NCBI GenBank assembly: GCA_023418505.1
Contig: JAEZZR010000012.1
Coordinates: 186,001-250,000, forward strand
Direction: 5' to 3'
Length of the DNA stretch: 64,000 nt
DNA from: Actinomycetes bacterium
GTDB taxonomy: Bacteria > Actinomycetota > Actinomycetes > Mycobacteriales > Mycobacteriaceae
Shown here: positions 60,427 to 64,000 of the stretch, piece by piece
Layout: each line of letters starts with the position of its first letter
How positions within the stretch are numbered: position 1 is the first letter of the stretch
Notes under the pieces: model-generated
Databases searched by the model: none
What the model saw: only the letters and a program-made list of their open reading frames with translations
What the model was told of the DNA's origin: nothing
Position numbers and translations under genes: made by a program

Positions 60427-60461
60427 AAAAAGAACCGCCACCGAGTGAAACTCAGCGGCGG
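60427..60461 (-). terminator. Rho-independent terminator after sodA
   Basis: A 12-bp stem CCGCCACCGAGT / ACTCAGCGGCGG (one mismatch allowing G-U) with GAA loop; the minus-strand transcript continues TTCTTTTTATG. It follows the sodA stop by about 15 nt. Confidence 0.88.
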
Positions 60462-60475
60462 CTATTCAGCAGGAT

Positions 60476-61078
60476 TTACTTGGAAGCTGCTGCGTAACGC
60501 TGTGCAACGTCAGCCCAGTTGAAGACGTTCCATACTGCTTCTACGTAGTCAGCCTTTACGTTCTTGTACTGCAGGTAGAAAGCGTGCTCCCACATGTCCA
60601 GCATCAACAGTGGGGTGAGGTTGATGGAGATGTTGCCCTGCTGGTCGGTCATCTGCTCGATAACCAGACGGCCTGCAACGTGGTCGTAACCCAATACTGC
60701 CCAGCCGGAGCCCTGCAAGCCCAGTGCTGCACCGGAGAAGTGATCCTTGAACTTCTCGAAGGAACCGAAGTCGCGGTTAATTGCCTCGGCCAGCTCACCG
60801 GTTGGCTCGCCGCCACCATTTGGAGACAGGTTCTTCCAGAAGATGGAGTGGTTGGTGTGGCCACCCAAGTTAAACGCCAAGTCCTTGGAGATACCGGTAA
60901 CTACCGATGCGATCTCGCCATTTTCACGAGCAGCCTGCAGCTTCTCTAATGCAGCGTTGGCACCCTTGACGTAGTTCGCGTGGTGCTTGCTGTGGTGAAG
61001 CTCCATAATCTCAGCCGCAATGTGTGGCTCGAGAGCGTCGTATGCGTAGTCCAGTTCTGGTAGTTCGTAAACAGCCAT
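60476..61078 (-). CDS. sodA: Superoxide dismutase (Mn-type)
   Basis: A 200-residue Fe/Mn superoxide dismutase. Metal ligands are visible as His in MELHHSKHHANYV, His in NLGGHTNHSIFW, and Asp/His in LDMWEHAFYLQYKN. The active-site position following the VIEQMTDQQGN segment has Gln rather than the His seen in the M. tuberculosis iron enzyme (DHQ), which favours manganese. No signal peptide. AAGGAG lies 6-7 nt before the ATG. Divergent from msrA with a 178-bp shared upstream region, the order found in C. glutamicum. Confidence 0.96.
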   Translation of the reverse strand: MAVYELPELDYAYDALEPHIAAEIMELHHSKHHANYVKGANAALEKLQAARENGEIASVVTGISKDLAFNLGGHTNHSIFWKNLSPNGGGEPTGELAEAINRDFGSFEKFKDHFSGAALGLQGSGWAVLGYDHVAGRLVIEQMTDQQGNISINLTPLLMLDMWEHAFYLQYKNVKADYVEAVWNVFNWADVAQRYAAASK

Positions 61079-61256
61079 GTCTTCTCCTTTAAAGATCTAT
61101 CTTGTCGCTTAGCCCTTACAACCACCGCCGTACAGGTGATATTCCAGCATCAAGCGACGCGTGTTACCCAGGTTACAGAAAGTAGATGATTTCGCAACAA
61201 GTTTGGGTCGAAAGTAAGTTGCTCCTCTCAGCAACCCTCACCCGTAAGATGGCGCC

Positions 61257-61919
61257 ATGGAACCAAACGAGCACACGAACACCGACACCCCAGACCACAC
61301 CAATTCAACACCCGTCACCCCTGAGAATCTCGTCGGCAATCCCGAAGCTCTTCCTCAGCGCCACGTAGTTTTAGAAACTGATGCGACCACCTGGCCGGAA
61401 GACGCCGAAGTTTTCATTGCGGCTGCCGGCTGCTTCTGGGGCGTAGAGAAATTGCTCTGGCAAGCCGAAGGCGTTTACACCACCGTGCCCGGCTATGTTG
61501 GTGGTTTTACTGAACACCCGGATTATCGTTCTGTATGCTCCGGCCAAACCGGCCATACCGAAGGTGTGCTGGTGGTTTTCGATCCCACCCATACCTCCTT
61601 TGAGCAGCTCTACCAGCTAGTTTTAGAAAATCACGATCCAACTCAGGGCAATCGCCAAGGCAACGACATCGGCACCCAATACCGTTCCGCCGTCTTCCCC
61701 CTCAATGAGCGCCAACTGCACACCGCTACTGATTTATTAGAGCGCTACGGCAAGCGCCTATCCGCTGCGGGTTACGGGCCGATCACCACGGAAGTCACCG
61801 AATTACAACACACCCCGACGGGCAAGTTCTGGGTAGCCGAGGATTATCACCAGGGTTATCTGCGCAAGAACCCCGGCGGTTACTGCCCCATCCACGCCAC
61901 AGGTATTAGCTGTGGGTAG
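61257..61919 (+). CDS. msrA: Peptide methionine-S-sulfoxide reductase MsrA
   Basis: A 220-residue MsrA. The catalytic motif AAGCFWGVEKLLWQAEGV holds the nucleophilic cysteine (about residue 59), with the conserved YRSVCSGQTGHTEGV and DIGTQYRSAVF segments; the C-terminal ISCG and YCPIH cysteines can act as resolving residues. It reduces methionine S-sulfoxide in proteins. Its ~45-residue N-terminus is Thr/Pro-rich. Its last 14 nt overlap the end of the convergent hydrolase gene. Confidence 0.95.
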   Translation: MEPNEHTNTDTPDHTNSTPVTPENLVGNPEALPQRHVVLETDATTWPEDAEVFIAAAGCFWGVEKLLWQAEGVYTTVPGYVGGFTEHPDYRSVCSGQTGHTEGVLVVFDPTHTSFEQLYQLVLENHDPTQGNRQGNDIGTQYRSAVFPLNERQLHTATDLLERYGKRLSAAGYGPITTEVTELQHTPTGKFWVAEDYHQGYLRKNPGGYCPIHATGISCG

Positions 61920-63837
61920 TAGACATCCTTCGGATCCACTTCACAATTCTTTTTAGTTGCTTACGACGAATAGGCTTCAGCGCTTCATTCAGAGGCGCTA
62001 CCGAACCTAATCCCACTGTGGTTTCGGCTTCTGTGTTTCCGGGCTCTGTATCCCCAAACTCGCGTGGGTTTTCGTCGTCAGCTCCCGCGTCAGCGACCTC
62101 ATCACTTACTGGCGCTCCTACCGAAGAATCCAAGCCCAACACCGCCGCCCAAGCGGGCACTACCGAATCTTCGTAGCGGTGACCCATATCGGCGGGCGTA
62201 TCGGTAGACACCAAACCGTCGATCAGCACCTGCAGGAAAGTTACGGCCGGATACCAACGAATCGATGGCAGCACCCCAGTGCCACGGGGTTCTCGCAACC
62301 AATCCGGACGACGCCACGCCAGCGGATAATCCCACCACACAATGGGATCCGAGGGGTTCTGCAGGAAAACAATCCGGGGGAATAGCCACGGCGCTGCGGC
62401 AGTCTGTTCCAGCGCAGCCTGCCCCTGCTCAGTCTGCTCTTTCTTAGACGGGAACAACCGTTCGTAAACCCGATCCGCGAAGAACCGAATGTGCTTGCCA
62501 CCATCAATCACCGGTTCGATCTCTAGCGAACCAGGGTCACGGGCGGGCACGAGCTCTTCCCAAATCGGCGTAAACCGTGGCGCACCAGTGAAAACCGCTC
62601 CATCGACTTTCTCCAACAGATCATCAGCATCCGCAAAAGCCGAACTACCGCCAAATGCGCCTAAAGATTCGCCAGAGACATACAACTTCGGGCGTGCCTG
62701 CGCCGGCAGCTGGCTCCACTCCCGATAGATCCGCTCGAATACCACTCGGGCCGCTTGCGGCGCCGTATCGTGGTCGGCCAACCACGCCAACGGCGAGCGC
62801 AGATGTGAATACTGAAAGCCCACCTGCGCGCAATCGCCCAAGGTCAAAAATTCCACTGCCGCCATATGCCACGGCGAGATCCACCCCGTGCCCGTGCTGG
62901 TGTGAATGACCAGGTGGGAGCGTCGAAAAGCACCAGTGCGATGTAACTCGCGCACCAGCAGATCAGCCTGCGCCTGCAAAGAACGCCCGGCCACCTTCCC
63001 GGCATACAGGCGCATCGGCTCCATCACGCAGTTGCGCTCTTGCTTCATCACCGCCGAAATGTCGCGAGCCCGCGGCCCATCAGAGACCATCACCCGCCCC
63101 TGCGCGCCCAACGCATGCCACGGCTCCAGCGACCATGGACTGCCCGAACGCTCCGGCTCCCACGGCTGCACCCGTCCCGGCAACAACCGACGATTCACTT
63201 CCTCGGCATTCCGCGAAATAGCCTCTAGCGTGCGACGAATCACGAGTTTGTCGACGGTAAGCGCCACGCTGCCACCCACTAATACCCCCGCTAGCGCTGG
63301 AGCCACCCCACGAGGCACCCATGGTCGGATCGAGTGGCGCAGGTGGTCGTACATCCAGTCCGCACCGGCGGCGAAGCCCCGCGAGGTAGCAAAAGCTGCA
63401 GTTGCTACCACTGTGCCCGCCAAGTGGGCGCGTGCCGAGGTCACACCATCTAAGCCCACAAGAGCACCCAGTTCACGCTGGCGGTGCAGGGAGCGCAGCC
63501 ACAGTGTTGCCGTCGTCAAGCCCATTCCAGTGTGTACTACTGCCGGAATAATCAAGCGCTTGGTACGCGAAGAACGAGGAAGTTGCCACGGCACTGCTGC
63601 CGAAATGCGTCTTTGGATACGCCGTTGGGTGTACCCCACAGCCACGCCTACGATGTTGCCGGTGAGTTGCGAACCGAACGTCACAATTGCCGTCGACGCC
63701 CACGGCCTGGGCAACAACGATGGCGATAACGCTGCCCACGATGCCACCTGCGCCCCCAACCAACCCGGGTTGCTTAAAGTACGCGCTTGGGAACGCAGCC
63801 AAGAACGCTTCCTCATACGCTTCATAGTGGCACACAT
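61906..63837 (-). CDS. Alpha/beta-hydrolase family membrane protein (Abhydrolase_9)
   Basis: A 643-residue protein. The N-terminal half (about 25-200) has several membrane helices (Abhydrolase_9_N-like), and the C-terminal half is an alpha/beta hydrolase with nucleophile motif LYVSGESLGAFGGSSAF (GxSxG) near residue 390 and the HIRFFADR region. Substrate unknown; likely an envelope lipid or ester. The start is uncertain: ATGs at codons 1, 5 and 8 are close together without a clear ribosome binding site. It ends inside msrA (14-nt convergent overlap). Confidence 0.82.
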   Translation of the reverse strand: MCATMKRMRKRSWLRSQARTLSNPGWLGAQVASWAALSPSLLPRPWASTAIVTFGSQLTGNIVGVAVGYTQRRIQRRISAAVPWQLPRSSRTKRLIIPAVVHTGMGLTTATLWLRSLHRQRELGALVGLDGVTSARAHLAGTVVATAAFATSRGFAAGADWMYDHLRHSIRPWVPRGVAPALAGVLVGGSVALTVDKLVIRRTLEAISRNAEEVNRRLLPGRVQPWEPERSGSPWSLEPWHALGAQGRVMVSDGPRARDISAVMKQERNCVMEPMRLYAGKVAGRSLQAQADLLVRELHRTGAFRRSHLVIHTSTGTGWISPWHMAAVEFLTLGDCAQVGFQYSHLRSPLAWLADHDTAPQAARVVFERIYREWSQLPAQARPKLYVSGESLGAFGGSSAFADADDLLEKVDGAVFTGAPRFTPIWEELVPARDPGSLEIEPVIDGGKHIRFFADRVYERLFPSKKEQTEQGQAALEQTAAAPWLFPRIVFLQNPSDPIVWWDYPLAWRRPDWLREPRGTGVLPSIRWYPAVTFLQVLIDGLVSTDTPADMGHRYEDSVVPAWAAVLGLDSSVGAPVSDEVADAGADDENPREFGDTEPGNTEAETTVGLGSVAPLNEALKPIRRKQLKRIVKWIRRMSTTHS

Positions 63838-64000
63838 TTTAAGTGAGCACCGCCACCCAACTCGCCCAATGTGACGAATTTATTACCACCGCACCATCGC
63901 AGAGTTGAGCAACCGTGCGTATCTTGGGCACTACAGGCTCCACGACGAAAACCGGCGGCCTTCATACGTCGGCTTGAAGCGTCGGCAGGCTATAAGAGTT
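63838..64000. other. Right-edge intergenic sequence
   Basis: The last 163 bases hold no recognisable gene. They should contain the promoter of the minus-strand hydrolase gene and perhaps of a gene beyond the window. Confidence 0.4.

Noticed and set aside
62906..63874. A 322-codon plus-strand frame opposite the alpha/beta hydrolase
   Set aside because: Composition is Pro/Arg/Ser-rich without motifs and it lies within a recognised gene on the other strand.
1..64000. CRISPR arrays, prophage, intact insertion sequences or rRNA operons
   Set aside because: No regularly spaced repeats, no transposase, integrase or phage structural genes and no rRNA sequence were seen anywhere in the window.

Overview
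The window is a stretch of chromosome from a Corynebacterium (Actinomycetota, Mycobacteriales). The evidence is gene content and order: an arabinogalactan operon (glf, glfT2, PAP2 phosphatase, ubiA) next to antigen-85-type mycolyltransferases with LGFP repeats, the lmcA/glycosyltransferase/mtrP block, GTP-dependent pckG, and the trmB-NYN-flippase-DUF3054 run all follow the order known from C. glutamicum and, in part, M. tuberculosis. Base composition is moderately GC-rich throughout, except for a more AT-rich patch at about 59.3-60.4 kb. I cannot name the species.

Layout. 0-4.7 kb: envelope lipid/glycan block (lmcA 3' part, GT-C membrane protein, GT4 glycosyltransferase, mtrP-type methyltransferase). 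4.8-8.3 kb: fatty acid beta-oxidation pair fadA-fadB. 8.6-14.3 kb: AbgT-type transporter, small membrane protein, ornithine cyclodeaminase-family enzyme, acetyltransferase, and a thiosulfate transporter fused to a TusA-like domain. 14.4-22.1 kb: choline to glycine betaine locus (betB, betT-type BCCT transporter, betA) plus a carnitine/choline acyltransferase of a mainly eukaryotic family. 22.1-30.3 kb: NsrR-like regulator, pckG, a three-gene overlapping operon of unknown function, trmB, NYN-domain protein, YbhN-type flippase, DUF3054 protein. 30.4-42.5 kb: POT peptide transporter, then the minus-strand envelope operon region (glf to the cutinase-like protein). 42.6-48.2 kb: Na/Pi cotransporter and two tandem PGRP amidases. 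48.2-58.3 kb: housekeeping and envelope genes (HAD phosphatase, plsC, serS, LysE exporter, septum-formation protein, metallopeptidase, phosphatase, pheA, fructosamine kinase, AMIN-like lipoprotein, LCP ligase). 58.4-64 kb: DUF5926 protein, a small AT-richer island with two coupled unknown genes, sodA, msrA, and an alpha/beta hydrolase.

The most notable observation is what is missing from an otherwise collinear region. Compared with C. glutamicum order, cmpL1 is absent between the flippase and the DUF3054 gene (35 bp gap), accD3-pks13-fadD32 is absent downstream of the cutinase-like gene (where a POT transporter gene abuts), and aftB is absent between the second mycolyltransferase and ubiA. 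These are the mycolate condensase module, the trehalose-mycolate flippase, and the enzyme adding the terminal arabinose that carries mycolates. The core galactan genes, both mycolyltransferases with apparently intact triads, lmcA and mtrP remain. This suggests a mycolate-negative Corynebacterium, or one that moved these genes elsewhere.

Other patterns worth attention: short tandem repeats that begin at or near the stop codons of several genes, a DnaA-box cluster upstream of trmB, a 101-nt same-strand gene overlap with a strong ribosome binding site, and the coupled unknown gene pair beside sodA. No rRNA, convincing tRNA, CRISPR array, intact insertion sequence or prophage was seen.
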